DNA from: Mucilaginibacter sp. SJ
GTDB lineage: Bacteria; Bacteroidota; Bacteroidia; Sphingobacteriales; Sphingobacteriaceae
Assembly: GCF_028993635.1 (NCBI RefSeq)
Contig: NZ_CP118631.1
Location: 5,022,001-5,086,000 of the forward strand
DNA: 64,000 nucleotides
Direction: 5' to 3'
In this document: in pieces, positions 42,172 through 51,662 of the stretch
Position numbering within the stretch: position 1 is the first letter of the stretch
Layout of the letters: the number at the start of each line of letters is the position of its first letter
Translations under genes and position numbers: made by a program
Notes under the pieces: generated by a model
Database searches by the model: none
Told to the model about the DNA's origin: nothing
Seen by the model: the letters and a program-made list of their open reading frames with translations, nothing else

Positions 42172-42978
42172 TTACTCTGTCGTTACCCTCAAATTCAAGG
42201 TATCGGCCTGCATAGCGGTAAAAATGCCAAGCCCGTTAACAATATTGGTTGGGGTATTTATCAGGTTTTGTGAGCTGCCCCGGGTATTGCTGGTCAATAT
42301 ATTAATGTATTCGTCGTTTACCCTTAGCAATATTACTTTATAAGCCCCGTAGTATTTGAAAGTGGTTTGCGTTATGCTGTAAGTAGAGGCTCTTTCGGAA
42401 TTGATTTCGAAGCTTGGGTTCCTGTTGTTCCTTACCGCTATGATCTCAAAAGGATTACTATCGGTGTTTTTGAAAAGCAGCATATGCTGTAACGAATCGG
42501 GGTTGGTCCAGGTAATGGTAGCGCGCACCTTATCGTTATAAGCCTGATCAAGCGTATTAGGTTCATGGAATACACTGTCGGTTAGTTTAAATCCAACTGG
42601 TTTGCCGGGCATCACTGTTGACGCGCTCACAACCGCATTGTTATAGTTAAACTGCATGGAATAAGTTTTACTGGCAGTTACGAACGAGGCATCGCTGTAA
42701 GTGTAAGTTCCGTTTGTTCCTTCGGTAAGTTTTACCGTTTGTATACCGTTGCTTACATTGATTGTCAGCCCGGTAATAGCTGATCCATAAGTAGCAGTAT
42801 CCGTCAGATCTTTTTGCTGATAAACTTTCAGCGATAGCGGTTGCCCCGCAACGAGGTAAGCCTCAACAACCGGTTTGTTCACCGCGTTTGTATCAGAAGA
42901 GTTTTTTTTGCAGGCGGATGCCATCATCAGGCAGCCGGTTATCAGTGCAGGCAATGAATATTGTAGGTATTTTTTCAT
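42172..42978 (-). CDS. DUF4249-family lipoprotein
   Basis: A 268-residue lipoprotein (signal about 1-22, lipobox MMASAC followed by KK) with the DUF4249 pattern: PVVEAYLVAGQPLSLKVYQ, then repeated beta strands (GLTINVSNGIQTVKL, TYSMQFNYNNAVVSASTVMP) and a C-terminal ILTSNTRGSSQNLINTPTN. DUF4249 proteins are usually encoded next to a TonB-dependent receptor in Bacteroidota and are thought to form a surface partner for it. The start overlaps the receptor stop by 4 bases (ATGA); an ATG two codons earlier (42984) is also possible. No ligand is known. Confidence 0.85.
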   Translation of the reverse strand: MKKYLQYSLPALITGCLMMASACKKNSSDTNAVNKPVVEAYLVAGQPLSLKVYQQKDLTDTATYGSAITGLTINVSNGIQTVKLTEGTNGTYTYSDASFVTASKTYSMQFNYNNAVVSASTVMPGKPVGFKLTDSVFHEPNTLDQAYNDKVRATITWTNPDSLQHMLLFKNTDSNPFEIIAVRNNRNPSFEINSERASTYSITQTTFKYYGAYKVILLRVNDEYINILTSNTRGSSQNLINTPTNIVNGLGIFTAMQADTLNLRVTTE

Positions 42979-45773
42979 TTCCATCTTAAGCTTAATGTAA
43001 CGTTAGGGGTAAAACCGAGGTAATTAACATCGGTGGTAATAACCTGGTTATTTTGCATCTGGTATTCGCGGTACCAGGTATTGGTATGGTTGTAAACGTT
43101 AAACAGTGATAAGCCTATTGAGCCTATTTTATGTCCGTCTATCTTCAACAGATCATATGATACCGACATGTCCAGCCGGTGATAAGCCGGCAAACGTTCG
43201 GCATTTTTATCGCTGATGTTGAGGTAAGTGATGCTGTTGCCGTCAACCGTTTTAATGGTGTAGCTGGATAGGGGGGCAGTATAAGGATGCCCGGTACTGA
43301 ACAGGAAAGTGGCAGCAAAATTCCAGCGTTCGTAATGGTACATGTTAATGGATTTAAACTCATGGCGCACATCCTGGTCCGCAGCGTAATAATCATTGCC
43401 AAAAGCCGAGAATTTATTCTGGGCCTGGGCAAGGGTATAGCTGATCCATCCGGTATAACGTCCCATTTTTTTCTGAATCAAAAACTCAATACCTTTGGCA
43501 CGACCAGTTCCCTCATAAAAGTTTTCGGTAACGGTTTGTGTTTGATTTTGGTTTGGATCCATCCTGAAGCCACCGGTTGGTTGCGTTTGCCTTACGGTGT
43601 ACTGTGTGAGGCCGCTCAGTGTTTTGTAATATCCTTCAACGCTGAATAAAAGTTCATCCGTTTCATAGCTGGTACCTAATATAAAATGCCTTGCCATGCC
43701 AACGGGGATATTGCTGTTGTTGGAGAGTACCCAGAAATTACGGTTACCGGATAAAATATCCTCGCGGATCACCTGGTTTTCAAACTGGTAAAATTGCCCG
43801 GTTGCACCTTTTATGGTAAACTTATCGGTAAGGTTATAACTTGCCGACAGCCGGGGCTCAAAATAAGGTTTGGATGTAGGGCCGAAATAACTGGTGCGCA
43901 AGCCCGGCTGAATATGGAATTTATTGTTTGGGTCGATAGCCAGCTCGGTGTAGAAACCCGCTAACATGGCATTGTTATGCTGGTTGATGAGTTTGCTTGT
44001 ATCGTTTTGGGTATACTCGTAATCTATTTTTTTATAGGATGCAAAACCGCCGAAGAGCAACTTATACTTGTTACTGACCGTCCATTCCCACTCGGATTTA
44101 TAGCCTATATCTTTCAGGTTGTTGGTTTCGAGCGTGCCGTTGCTCAGCGTATGTGAAATACCGTTGGTATCGATCTGTGAAAAGCCCGAAGTACTCCTGT
44201 TCCTGTCGTTGAAATAGGATGAGTAGGTGATGTAGTTGTTTGAATACAACTTTTTATTCCATTGTCTGAACCATTTGATACTGCTGCCCAGGTTTCCGTA
44301 TTTGGTATAATCGGTTATGTTGATACCGCTGCTGCCCGACGACAGGAACGATGGCAGGCCCAGTTCCCTGCTGTTATCTGTTTTATCGGTACCTGTGTAC
44401 AAAGTCCATGATACCTTATCTTTTTGACTGATGCTGTACGTGTACTTGGCATCAAAATCATAAAAGTAGGAGCTTGGGGTAATCTGGTTAGCAAAACCGC
44501 CGCCGCCAAAGCCCCCCCGGCCGCCACCACCCGGACCGCCGCCCTGCGTGGTTGATGTTTGATTAAACTGGTTAAAGATCTTGTTGTAAAACGGCCCCTG
44601 GTATGAACGCCTTACAGCTAACAGTAAGGTTGATTTATCAGACAGCGGTGTTTCCAGGTAACCGCTGGCACTCAGCAAACTTAAATCGGTACCGATGTTG
44701 GTTTCGTTCTTGTTGCCCTCTTTGCCGTTAAGTTCGGTAACGCTCGAAAGCCTGCCGCCATATTTGGCCGTGAAGCCACCTTTATACAGTTGCACATCTT
44801 TAATAGCGCTGGCATTAAAGGCACTGAAAAAGCCATACAGGTGATCAACCTGGTAAATGGTGAAACCATCCAGCACAACCAAATTCTGGTCGGGTGTACC
44901 GCCGCGTACGTACGCGCCCGATGATGACTCGTTGGTACCGCTTACGCCGGGCATCAACTGGAAAGCCCGCAGTACGTCTTTATCGCCCATGGTTGGCAGC
45001 TTATCTAAATTGGCCGGCGAAAGCTGTAACACGCCGACCTGCCTGCTATCGGTATTCATAACGCCGCTTTTTTTACCCGTAATAGTAACCTCGTTTAAGC
45101 TGTTGAGCGATGAATATAACCCACAGATCAGCGGCGAGTTCAGCTTTTCGCTGCTCAGCCTGAAATAGTCGGTTTGATAACCTGTATAGGAGACCTCCAC
45201 TACCGATGTATCTGAAGGTACCCTGAACATCGTAAAATAACCATCGGCATTGGTCATTACGTTGAGGTCGGTTCCCCTGATCTTCACCGTAGCCGATGGC
45301 AGAGACTCGCCCGTTTGCTGATCGATCACCCGGCCGTTTATACTCACCAGGAAATGCTTGGGTTTTGCCTTTGGGGCCTCAATTTCTTTAGCCTTTACCG
45401 CATTGGCTGCCTGCAGTGAGAGTTTGTTGAGTTTTTGCAGCCGCGCCAGATCGTCGGTGTTTTGGAGGATGTAGATAGTGCCGGTTGATTCTATCCAGTA
45501 ATGCAGGTTGTTTTCATTACAAACCTTGGCAATTACATTTTTAAGCGGTTCTTCAAAAAAGTGCTCCACAACGTCCATCTCATGTAAAGGCTCTCGTTCA
45601 AATACTATACGGACTTTATAGTTCATGGCCAGTGTATCAAAGAGCTCATCAAGCGGGCACGAAAAAAAATGGTTAACTACAATCTTTTTTAGCTTTTGTT
45701 GGGTTTGCTGACTATGGGCCACCGTACCGCACAAAATCAGGGAGCTTATTAACATTAGGGAAAATTTCTTCAT
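42975..45773 (-). CDS. TonB-dependent receptor with N-terminal STN domain
   Basis: A 932-residue outer-membrane receptor with a signal peptide (1-21) and an STN/secretin-N domain (about 30-105, IVVNHFFSCPLDELFDTLA). After that come a carboxypeptidase-like domain (about 145-235), a plug (about 245-375, with GAYVRGGTPDQNLVVLDGFTIY) and a barrel ending in VTLSLRWK. An unusual Gly-rich insert (GGGPGGGGRGGFGGGGFANQ) lies in an early barrel loop. STN domains normally talk to a FecR-type anti-sigma factor, but no FecR/sigma pair is nearby; a LytS/LytTR pair is encoded just upstream instead. The substrate is unknown. Confidence 0.93.
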   Translation of the reverse strand: MKKFSLMLISSLILCGTVAHSQQTQQKLKKIVVNHFFSCPLDELFDTLAMNYKVRIVFEREPLHEMDVVEHFFEEPLKNVIAKVCNENNLHYWIESTGTIYILQNTDDLARLQKLNKLSLQAANAVKAKEIEAPKAKPKHFLVSINGRVIDQQTGESLPSATVKIRGTDLNVMTNADGYFTMFRVPSDTSVVEVSYTGYQTDYFRLSSEKLNSPLICGLYSSLNSLNEVTITGKKSGVMNTDSRQVGVLQLSPANLDKLPTMGDKDVLRAFQLMPGVSGTNESSSGAYVRGGTPDQNLVVLDGFTIYQVDHLYGFFSAFNASAIKDVQLYKGGFTAKYGGRLSSVTELNGKEGNKNETNIGTDLSLLSASGYLETPLSDKSTLLLAVRRSYQGPFYNKIFNQFNQTSTTQGGGPGGGGRGGFGGGGFANQITPSSYFYDFDAKYTYSISQKDKVSWTLYTGTDKTDNSRELGLPSFLSSGSSGINITDYTKYGNLGSSIKWFRQWNKKLYSNNYITYSSYFNDRNRSTSGFSQIDTNGISHTLSNGTLETNNLKDIGYKSEWEWTVSNKYKLLFGGFASYKKIDYEYTQNDTSKLINQHNNAMLAGFYTELAIDPNNKFHIQPGLRTSYFGPTSKPYFEPRLSASYNLTDKFTIKGATGQFYQFENQVIREDILSGNRNFWVLSNNSNIPVGMARHFILGTSYETDELLFSVEGYYKTLSGLTQYTVRQTQPTGGFRMDPNQNQTQTVTENFYEGTGRAKGIEFLIQKKMGRYTGWISYTLAQAQNKFSAFGNDYYAADQDVRHEFKSINMYHYERWNFAATFLFSTGHPYTAPLSSYTIKTVDGNSITYLNISDKNAERLPAYHRLDMSVSYDLLKIDGHKIGSIGLSLFNVYNHTNTWYREYQMQNNQVITTDVNYLGFTPNVTLSLRWK

Positions 45774-46146
45774 GTAGGGGTATATTTTCTTCGATGCCGA
45801 AAATGCAGCATGTTTTGAAGCACCTCAAATAAAATCGACCATGGGAGGTTTTCTGTAGACCAGATGCCCGGATGTGTGGCAGGGGGATTTTGCTTAGTAG
45901 CAGTTGTTAGTGGCAGTTGCAGGTTGGAAAAGGGATATTAGTTAGAGGCAATGGCGGGCGGTTGCATATGTTAATTGGAAATTGCCTGAAAAAAATGTCA
46001 TTGCGAGCGTAGCGTGGCAATCGCACGGAAGCAAATCCGCCCGCCCTGTATAGTATGCGATTGCCACGCTTCGCGCAATGACATATTTTTAACCTTGTCT
46101 GAAGGCAAAGACCTCAAAAACAGAACCAAGATGATTAGGAAATACC
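45774..46146. other. Gap between STN receptor and LytTR gene
   Basis: A 373-base gap. On the minus strand a promoter-like TTTG-N20-CATTTTCG occurs around 45805-45832, a short distance before the receptor start. The palindromic repeat at 45996-46084 follows. No gene is seen. Confidence 0.55.
45996..46084. repeat. Palindromic intergenic repeat (TGTCATTGCGAG type)
   Basis: TGTCATTGCGAGCGTAGCGT on the left and ACGCTTCGCGCAATGACA on the right form a long imperfect hairpin of about 30 paired bases with a 35-base centre. Confidence 0.8.
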
Positions 46147-46848
46147 TTACACCTTCCCGATCATCCTGTTGATTACATCGCGATATCCGTCGCTTAAAGG
46201 TATCTCGGTATTGATGAGTTTGATACGGGCACGGCGCATTTGGGATACATGGTCGAGGTTAACGAGGTATGATTTATGTACCCGGAAAAACTGGTCGGGC
46301 GGTAATTGCAGCTCAATAGCTTTGAGGCTGATACGGGACAATACCGGTTTTTGCTGATTGATGAGGTGTACTTTAATATAATCTTTAAGCCCCTCAATGT
46401 ATTCAACCTGGTCAAAGCTGATCTTAACGAGGTTATAATCAGCATGCAAAAAGAAATAGTTTTTAGTGGTTGGCTGCGGCACATAACTGCGGCGAAGCTC
46501 ATACAAATCGAGTGCTTTGTGACAGGCCTTCAAAAAGCGGTCTAAGGGTACGGGCTTAACCAGGTAGTCAACTACATCAAGCTCAAAGCCTTCCACCGCA
46601 AATTTTTCATAAGCGGTTACAAATATCACCATGGGCTTCTGTGTCAAACTCCTGATGAGTTGTAAACCATTGATGCCGGGCATGTATATATCGCTGAAGA
46701 TAAGGTCTATCTGTTCTTTTTGCATGGCAATGATCGCCTCGCCCGCGTTGCGGCAACGCGCCACTACCTGTATGGTGTTTACATGCTTCAGGTTATCTTC
46801 CAGCAAGTCGAGCGCAAGTGGCTCATCGTCAATTATTAAACATCGCAT
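46147..46848 (-). CDS. LytTR-family response regulator
   Basis: A 233-residue regulator with a receiver domain (about 1-120; acidic pocket LIIDDEPL, phospho-Asp in LIFSDIYMPG, Lys in YLVKPVP) and a LytTR DNA-binding domain (about 135-233; FFLHADYNLVKI, DQVEYIEGLKDYIKVH, FFRVHKSYLVNL). LytTR domains bind short direct repeats in DNA. It follows the sensor kinase gene with the start overlapping its stop. The ATG at 46851 or 46848 could be used. Likely targets include the nearby STN receptor/DUF4249 pair, by position only. Confidence 0.93.
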   Translation of the reverse strand: MRCLIIDDEPLALDLLEDNLKHVNTIQVVARCRNAGEAIIAMQKEQIDLIFSDIYMPGINGLQLIRSLTQKPMVIFVTAYEKFAVEGFELDVVDYLVKPVPLDRFLKACHKALDLYELRRSYVPQPTTKNYFFLHADYNLVKISFDQVEYIEGLKDYIKVHLINQQKPVLSRISLKAIELQLPPDQFFRVHKSYLVNLDHVSQMRRARIKLINTEIPLSDGYRDVINRMIGKV

Positions 46849-47882
46849 CATTTAAGTTCCAGTTGCAGCATAACTATATAAGCCTGCTCGTTTTTGTTGA
46901 TATATAGGTTGTGTTTGCCAGGGTATAATAATTCGAGCCGGCGTTTAACATTGGCAAGACCGATACCCGAGGCATTATCTTTACTGTTTTCGGTTGGGTT
47001 GTATACATTTTGTACGCTGAAACGCAGGTTCTTTTCGTCGGTAAAAAGAGTGATGGCTATAGCCGGCGCCTCAATATCGCCCGTGCCATGCTTAAAGGCA
47101 TTTTCAACAAAGGGGATCAGCAGCATGGGTTCGATGCTTTTTTCAGGGGCTTTAATATCTGAGCTGAAACTGATCTTCACCTGGTCGCGGAAGCGGAGCT
47201 GCTGCAGTTCTATATAGCTGCGGAGGTAGTCTTCCTTTTGGCACAGCGTAACTTTTTCGGCATCGGTTACATAAAGCATATACCGAAGCAATTTGGAAAG
47301 CTGAATCAATGTAGGCTCAACTGCTGAAGGGTTTAACCTTGAAAGCGCCACCGCGCTGTTAATCACATTAAAAATAAAATGCGGACTGATCTGCGAACGT
47401 AAAAATGCCAGTTCAGAGATCAGCGAAGCATTATCAATATCCTTTTTTTTATTGATGACTTTAAACTGATCGGCCAGGTAGTGATATGCAAAGCTGCCGG
47501 CGGTAACAGATAATAAGGGGAAAATAACCAGGAAAGGCCCCGGAGGGCGACGGTGCTGCCCCATCCAGGGAAAATGAGGCACAGGGAAATAATGCCGTAC
47601 CTCCATTAGTATTACATTGAACACCACAAAGGAGGCAAGCAATGCAAAAAAATAAAGCCAGATATTATTTTTTAAGATCCTGGGAATAAGGAAAAACGCA
47701 TTCAGGTAGAATTCGGCCGCGAGCACCAGGTTAAAACTGATAATGTGCCCCAGCGAAAAAGCAGGCTGCGGAAAGCCGCGCATATCCGGCCTGGAAATGA
47801 TGGGCGTAAAAATGATCAATGCCCAAAATAACAGGTGGATACAAATTTCGATAATCAGCGCCGGCTTTATCCGTTTAAACAT
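46848..47882 (-). CDS. LytS-like sensor histidine kinase (His_kinase/HATPase)
   Basis: A 344-residue membrane kinase with four N-terminal helices (about residues 10-145) and no separate periplasmic sensor domain. The phosphoacceptor region is LRSQISPHFIFNVINSAVAL, where the family's usual NPHFLFN reads SPHFIFN. The ATP-binding half has LLIPFVENAFKHGTG (N box) and GIGLANVKRRLELLYPG (G box). It forms a two-component pair with the LytTR gene overlapping its 3' end. The signal may be a membrane or envelope state. Confidence 0.92.
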   Translation of the reverse strand: MFKRIKPALIIEICIHLLFWALIIFTPIISRPDMRGFPQPAFSLGHIISFNLVLAAEFYLNAFFLIPRILKNNIWLYFFALLASFVVFNVILMEVRHYFPVPHFPWMGQHRRPPGPFLVIFPLLSVTAGSFAYHYLADQFKVINKKKDIDNASLISELAFLRSQISPHFIFNVINSAVALSRLNPSAVEPTLIQLSKLLRYMLYVTDAEKVTLCQKEDYLRSYIELQQLRFRDQVKISFSSDIKAPEKSIEPMLLIPFVENAFKHGTGDIEAPAIAITLFTDEKNLRFSVQNVYNPTENSKDNASGIGLANVKRRLELLYPGKHNLYINKNEQAYIVMLQLELK

Positions 47883-48084
47883 ATCATGCTAAGGTAGCCT
47901 CATTTTAAAACCGCATTCAATGTAATAGACGAGGGGGCAAAATGTGCCGACGAAAGTAAGTTATCTGCTGTATGGAAACCTAATTTACAAAGCCGTTTTA
48001 GCCATATTTAACATCTATTAACATTTACCGGCAGTTAATTGAAAATAAGCATGTTCGCTGTACAAAATTGGCGGCACTTTCCGT

Positions 48085-48092
48085 TAAATTTG
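48085..48092 (+). promoter_or_regulatory. -7 promoter element of the glyoxalase-fold gene
   Basis: TAAATTTG is an exact TAnnTTTG match 18 bases before the ATG at 48111. Its position argues against the longer frame beginning at 48039. Confidence 0.45.
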
Positions 48093-48110
48093 TTTAACAA
48101 TCAAATACCC

Positions 48111-48479
48111 ATGTCAATAACAAAACCTATCCTCCGAATTTTTGATTATGATAAAGCCATAGAGTTTTATATTACCTGGCTCGGCTTTAAAACCGATTGG
48201 GAACACAAGCCCGAAGGTGCGCCGGTATACATCCAAATTTCCCTGCACGATGTAGTGCTTTACCTCTCCGAGCATCATGGCGATGCCAGTCCCGGCAGCC
48301 ACATAGCAATCGATGACTTTAGCGAGTTAAGGGATTACCACGCCCACCTCATCGCCAAAAAATATAAATATAACCGTCCCGGTTTGGAGGTGCCCGAATG
48401 GAATGATAAAGCCATCACTATGACCGTTCATGACCCTTTTGGTAACAGGTTAACCTTTAGTGAGGAGTTGAAGAGGTAA
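48111..48479 (+). CDS. Glyoxalase/bleomycin-resistance superfamily protein
   Basis: A 122-residue VOC-superfamily protein with the two beta-alpha-beta-beta-beta modules: ILRIFDYDKAIEFYITWLGF, then YIQISLHDVVLYLSEHHGDA, and the second half ending MTVHDPFGNRLTFSEE. Residues at the three usual metal positions include an early Arg or Glu, His near LSEHHG and the final Glu, so metal binding is uncertain. Relatives give resistance to bleomycin or act as small-molecule lyases. The start at 48111 is set by domain length and the -7 element. Confidence 0.85.
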   Translation: MSITKPILRIFDYDKAIEFYITWLGFKTDWEHKPEGAPVYIQISLHDVVLYLSEHHGDASPGSHIAIDDFSELRDYHAHLIAKKYKYNRPGLEVPEWNDKAITMTVHDPFGNRLTFSEELKR

Positions 48480-48510
48480 GCCTGTTGATCCTTCACATCT
48501 TAAAAAAAAA

Positions 48511-48660
48511 TGTCATTTCGATAGAGCAGGGGCGGGCTGAGTGGTGGAGCGAAAGAGAAATCTTCTGCATGAGACTCTACAACTATGGCTGTAAATGCAG
48601 GGTGTAGAAGATTTCTCCTCACCCCTTGTGCGCAACCCCACCTGGTTCGTCGAAATGACA
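48511..48660. repeat. Palindromic intergenic repeat (TGTCATTTCGA type)
   Basis: TGTCATTTCGATAGAGCAGG and its inverse ending CGAAATGACA enclose a second inverted pair (GAGAAATCTTCT against AGAAGATTTCTC). This makes a 150-base nested hairpin with no coding sense. Confidence 0.8.
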
Positions 48661-48690
48661 TTTTTTGAACTACTTTAGCAGGTAGAAAAT

Positions 48691-48729
48691 AAAAGCCCGA
48701 AACTAACACTTAATTGGTTTCGGGCTTTT
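48691..48729. terminator. Bidirectional terminator between glyoxalase and porin genes
   Basis: A perfect 13-bp stem, AAAAGCCCGAAAC against GTTTCGGGCTTTT, with a 13-base loop and flanking A/T runs lies between convergent genes. Confidence 0.88.
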
Positions 48730-48747
48730 TAGTATCCGATGATCTTA

Positions 48748-50847
48748 TTAATTATAAAACGTCCACGAAACACCGAATTTCAGGATGGCATCCTGTTGTG
48801 GGTAACGATTAACAGTGTAATAGCCTTTACTCCAGGCACGCTGGTTGATGTAATCATAAGCAACAAACAGGTTGGTACGCTGCAGGGTTGCTTTGAAAAA
48901 TACGCCAAATATCGGATAGGATGAAAACGTTACGTTTGCGCCGTTATAAAACTGGCCCAATCCCGGGGCATATGAAGGGGCAACATATTCTGTATTATAC
49001 CTTCCATTTATACCCATACTGGCATGCAGTACATTAAGCAAAACCCTGTTAACATATAAGCTGCTGTAAGCATATACTTCCGGGGTACGAAGCGTGTTTT
49101 GATAATCGGTTTTTTGGTATACCACGTAATTATCAAAATGCAGGCTCCGGTAAGTGAAGTTTTTACCCAAACTTACTTTTAACAGGTTGATAGAGTTGTT
49201 AAGCTGAGCCGGGCGCGCGTCGGTACCGCCATCTTGGGCTGTAAAATACAGGTAATTGCTGATCAAAAAGTATTCGGCTTTTAAATCAATTTGCAGGGCA
49301 TTGTTAATGTAGTTGAACGAAGCGCTGGTTGTTTTTTGATTACTGAAATCATTATGAAAAATATAATGATTGGAAATCCAGTTATTATAAACCAGCGGAG
49401 GCGAGCTGTTTTGTGAATAGGCTTCTAAAACGATCTTGCCGGTTTTTTTGCCGCCTGCCAGGGTAAGTTTGGCATCATACAAATAATTGCCGAAATCGCG
49501 GCCCTGGGCAATCTGCCTGAAATCGGCATCGAGCGCGATGCGGTCACTAAAGCGATAACCCAGTTTGGCTTTCAGGGTAATATCCTGGAAAGTGTTGTGC
49601 TGTACCTTGTCCTGATGAACGTATTTTACACCATACTCGTTTAGGGTGGTATCGCTAACATACTGGTTATACGAATAAAAATCGTGTACAAGCCCTAAGT
49701 CAAGCTTAAGCTCATTTTTCACAAACTTCACCGATTTACTGCGAAGGTAAAAGCTATATGAAAACTCGTTTTGGATATGTGTCACCACTGTTGAATCACG
49801 CGACCGGTTATTGCTGTAATAATAATCGGGGAACACATTATAGGTGTCAACACCGCTTTGCTTATACAGGTACCTGCTGTTTGATACATGAAGGGTATGC
49901 GATACACGTTGGGTAGGGAGGATCTTTGAATTGTCTTTCCCCTTATTCAAACTATCTATCCGGCCTAAATAATAAAATTGCTTAATATAAAGGCCCTTGT
50001 CGTTCCAGTTTTCATAACTATACGGTAAACGCACCGCTGCCCTGTCTTTTGAAAAGGCGTTATTTACATTGGTACTCGTAAACACCGAATCGTTGAGAAT
50101 GCTGCCCGTTTCGGGGGCTTTAAGGTTGTTAAACAAAAGGTTGGCCAGCAGGTTATATCGTTTGCTTTTTGATTCGTACCACGTAAAAATAGAAGCATTC
50201 AAATCGCTCACGTTTTGGCCAAGGACGTTGTTAAAATTGTAGAAACCTCTTGACCCGTTGAAATTAAGGTTAAAACCGATGTTCCAGTTGGGCTTTATGT
50301 TTTGGGTATGAACGATATTAAACAGTTGTATGGCCGAACCACCAAAGGCGTTGTACAAGGTAAGCTTCGTGTAGGGTACGCGCGTGTTATAGTAATTGAT
50401 ATCCTGGGGCTTTAAAGCGTAAATATCAAGCGCATGCAAGCCCAGGTCAAAGCCTATGGTCCTGCTGGGCTCAAAAAGCAGAGGCCGTTGTGACAAACCA
50501 ATATTACCTAAATGAATTCGGGGGCTGCGGGGATCAATAAGCGGACTATAGATCTCAAAGTTGGTGATACCGGTATCAATCGGAAACAGTTGTGTACTAT
50601 CATTCAGCAAACGCTCATTGGTAACACGGATAAATTTGGAGCTGAAAACTACCGAATCCTTTTTGTTTTCTTCCTTTCGCCTTAAACTGTCCAGCAGCTG
50701 GTCGTCGGTCATTTGTTTTTCCTGCCGGCGCGCGGTATCACGGGTAGGCAGGTTACGCGGGTTAGTGCGGTTGCCATACTGCGCAAAAGCGGCCTGTACC
50801 GACAGGCACATCAGCAATAAAAAAATATATTTGAGCTTTTGGCGCAT
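48748..50847 (-). CDS. Putative porin (Porin_10-like outer-membrane barrel)
   Basis: A 699-residue outer-membrane protein with a signal peptide (1-22, ending SVQAAFA). A charged stretch (about 30-65) precedes the family-typical ITNFEIYSPLIDPRSPRIHLGNIG region and a long run of alternating beta strands with aromatic girdles. The C-terminus ends in FGVSWTFYN, as expected for the last barrel strand. It is the third gene of an lpxK-PNP-porin unit, with its ATG overlapping the PNP stop by one base. Substrate and pore function are unknown. Confidence 0.82.
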   Translation of the reverse strand: MRQKLKYIFLLLMCLSVQAAFAQYGNRTNPRNLPTRDTARRQEKQMTDDQLLDSLRRKEENKKDSVVFSSKFIRVTNERLLNDSTQLFPIDTGITNFEIYSPLIDPRSPRIHLGNIGLSQRPLLFEPSRTIGFDLGLHALDIYALKPQDINYYNTRVPYTKLTLYNAFGGSAIQLFNIVHTQNIKPNWNIGFNLNFNGSRGFYNFNNVLGQNVSDLNASIFTWYESKSKRYNLLANLLFNNLKAPETGSILNDSVFTSTNVNNAFSKDRAAVRLPYSYENWNDKGLYIKQFYYLGRIDSLNKGKDNSKILPTQRVSHTLHVSNSRYLYKQSGVDTYNVFPDYYYSNNRSRDSTVVTHIQNEFSYSFYLRSKSVKFVKNELKLDLGLVHDFYSYNQYVSDTTLNEYGVKYVHQDKVQHNTFQDITLKAKLGYRFSDRIALDADFRQIAQGRDFGNYLYDAKLTLAGGKKTGKIVLEAYSQNSSPPLVYNNWISNHYIFHNDFSNQKTTSASFNYINNALQIDLKAEYFLISNYLYFTAQDGGTDARPAQLNNSINLLKVSLGKNFTYRSLHFDNYVVYQKTDYQNTLRTPEVYAYSSLYVNRVLLNVLHASMGINGRYNTEYVAPSYAPGLGQFYNGANVTFSSYPIFGVFFKATLQRTNLFVAYDYINQRAWSKGYYTVNRYPQQDAILKFGVSWTFYN

Positions 50848-51662
50848 TAATTACCGGCTATCAGTTCTTTAAGTATCAGGGTCATTTTGGGTTCGGCTTC
50901 CTGCGCAATTGCAAGGATCTCTTCAAGCGTTATTGGCTTAAGTATTTCAGGAAAGCCCTCATCAGTTAATACCGAAATAGCAAACGTCGGGATCCCCATG
51001 TGGTTAGCAACAATAACCTCGGGTACGGTGCTCATACCAACCGCATCGCCGCCAATGATACGCAGGTATTTGTATTCGGCACGGGTTTCCAGGTTAGGGC
51101 CGGTTACGGCTACATATACCCCTTTATGGCAGGTGATGTTATTTTTTTGAGCGATGGCCAAACCCTTTTCGATCATATCATGACGGTAAGGTTCGCTCAT
51201 ATCCGGGAAGCGCGGGCCAAGCTCTTCATAATTGCGGCCAACCAGCGGGTTTTGAGGCTGCAGGTTAATATGATCTTCAATGATCATCAGGTCACCCTTT
51301 TTAAAATCGGGGTTAAGCGAGCCGCTGGCGTTTGATACATACAGCGTTTTGATGCCCAGGTATTTCATCACCCTAACCGGGAAGGTGATCTGCTGCATAT
51401 TGTAGCCTTCGTAATAATGCAAACGGCCCTGCATGGCCACCACTTTAACACCTGCAAGGGTACCAAAAATAAGCTTGCCCGAATGGAACTCTAATGTTGA
51501 GATAGGGAAATCAGGAATGTTGGAATACATGAGTTGTTTTTCAACCTCAATTTCTTTTACCAGGCCACCAAGGCCGGTACCTAAAATTATACCCACTTCG
51601 GGTTCAAAATCGCCTATCCGGTTTTTGATATACCGGGCGGTGCCTTCAATATTGTCTAACAT
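50847..51662 (-). CDS. Purine-nucleoside phosphorylase
   Basis: A 271-residue trimeric (class I, PNP/MTAP) phosphorylase that splits purine nucleosides with phosphate. It has GIILGTGLGGL near the N-terminus, the phosphate-binding HYYEGY, YVSNASGSLNP, the Glu/Met/Asn purine pocket TGPNLETRAEY and GDAVGMSTVPEVIVANH. It belongs to the guanosine/inosine-specific type. Its start lies within the end of lpxK (17-base overlap), and the porin gene follows directly. Confidence 0.94.
   Translation of the reverse strand: MLDNIEGTARYIKNRIGDFEPEVGIILGTGLGGLVKEIEVEKQLMYSNIPDFPISTLEFHSGKLIFGTLAGVKVVAMQGRLHYYEGYNMQQITFPVRVMKYLGIKTLYVSNASGSLNPDFKKGDLMIIEDHINLQPQNPLVGRNYEELGPRFPDMSEPYRHDMIEKGLAIAQKNNITCHKGVYVAVTGPNLETRAEYKYLRIIGGDAVGMSTVPEVIVANHMGIPTFAISVLTDEGFPEILKPITLEEILAIAQEAEPKMTLILKELIAGN

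Noticed and set aside
42011..42343. Plus-strand 110-codon frame opposite the DUF4249 gene
   Set aside because: It crosses a palindromic repeat and then reads the antisense of a well-supported gene.
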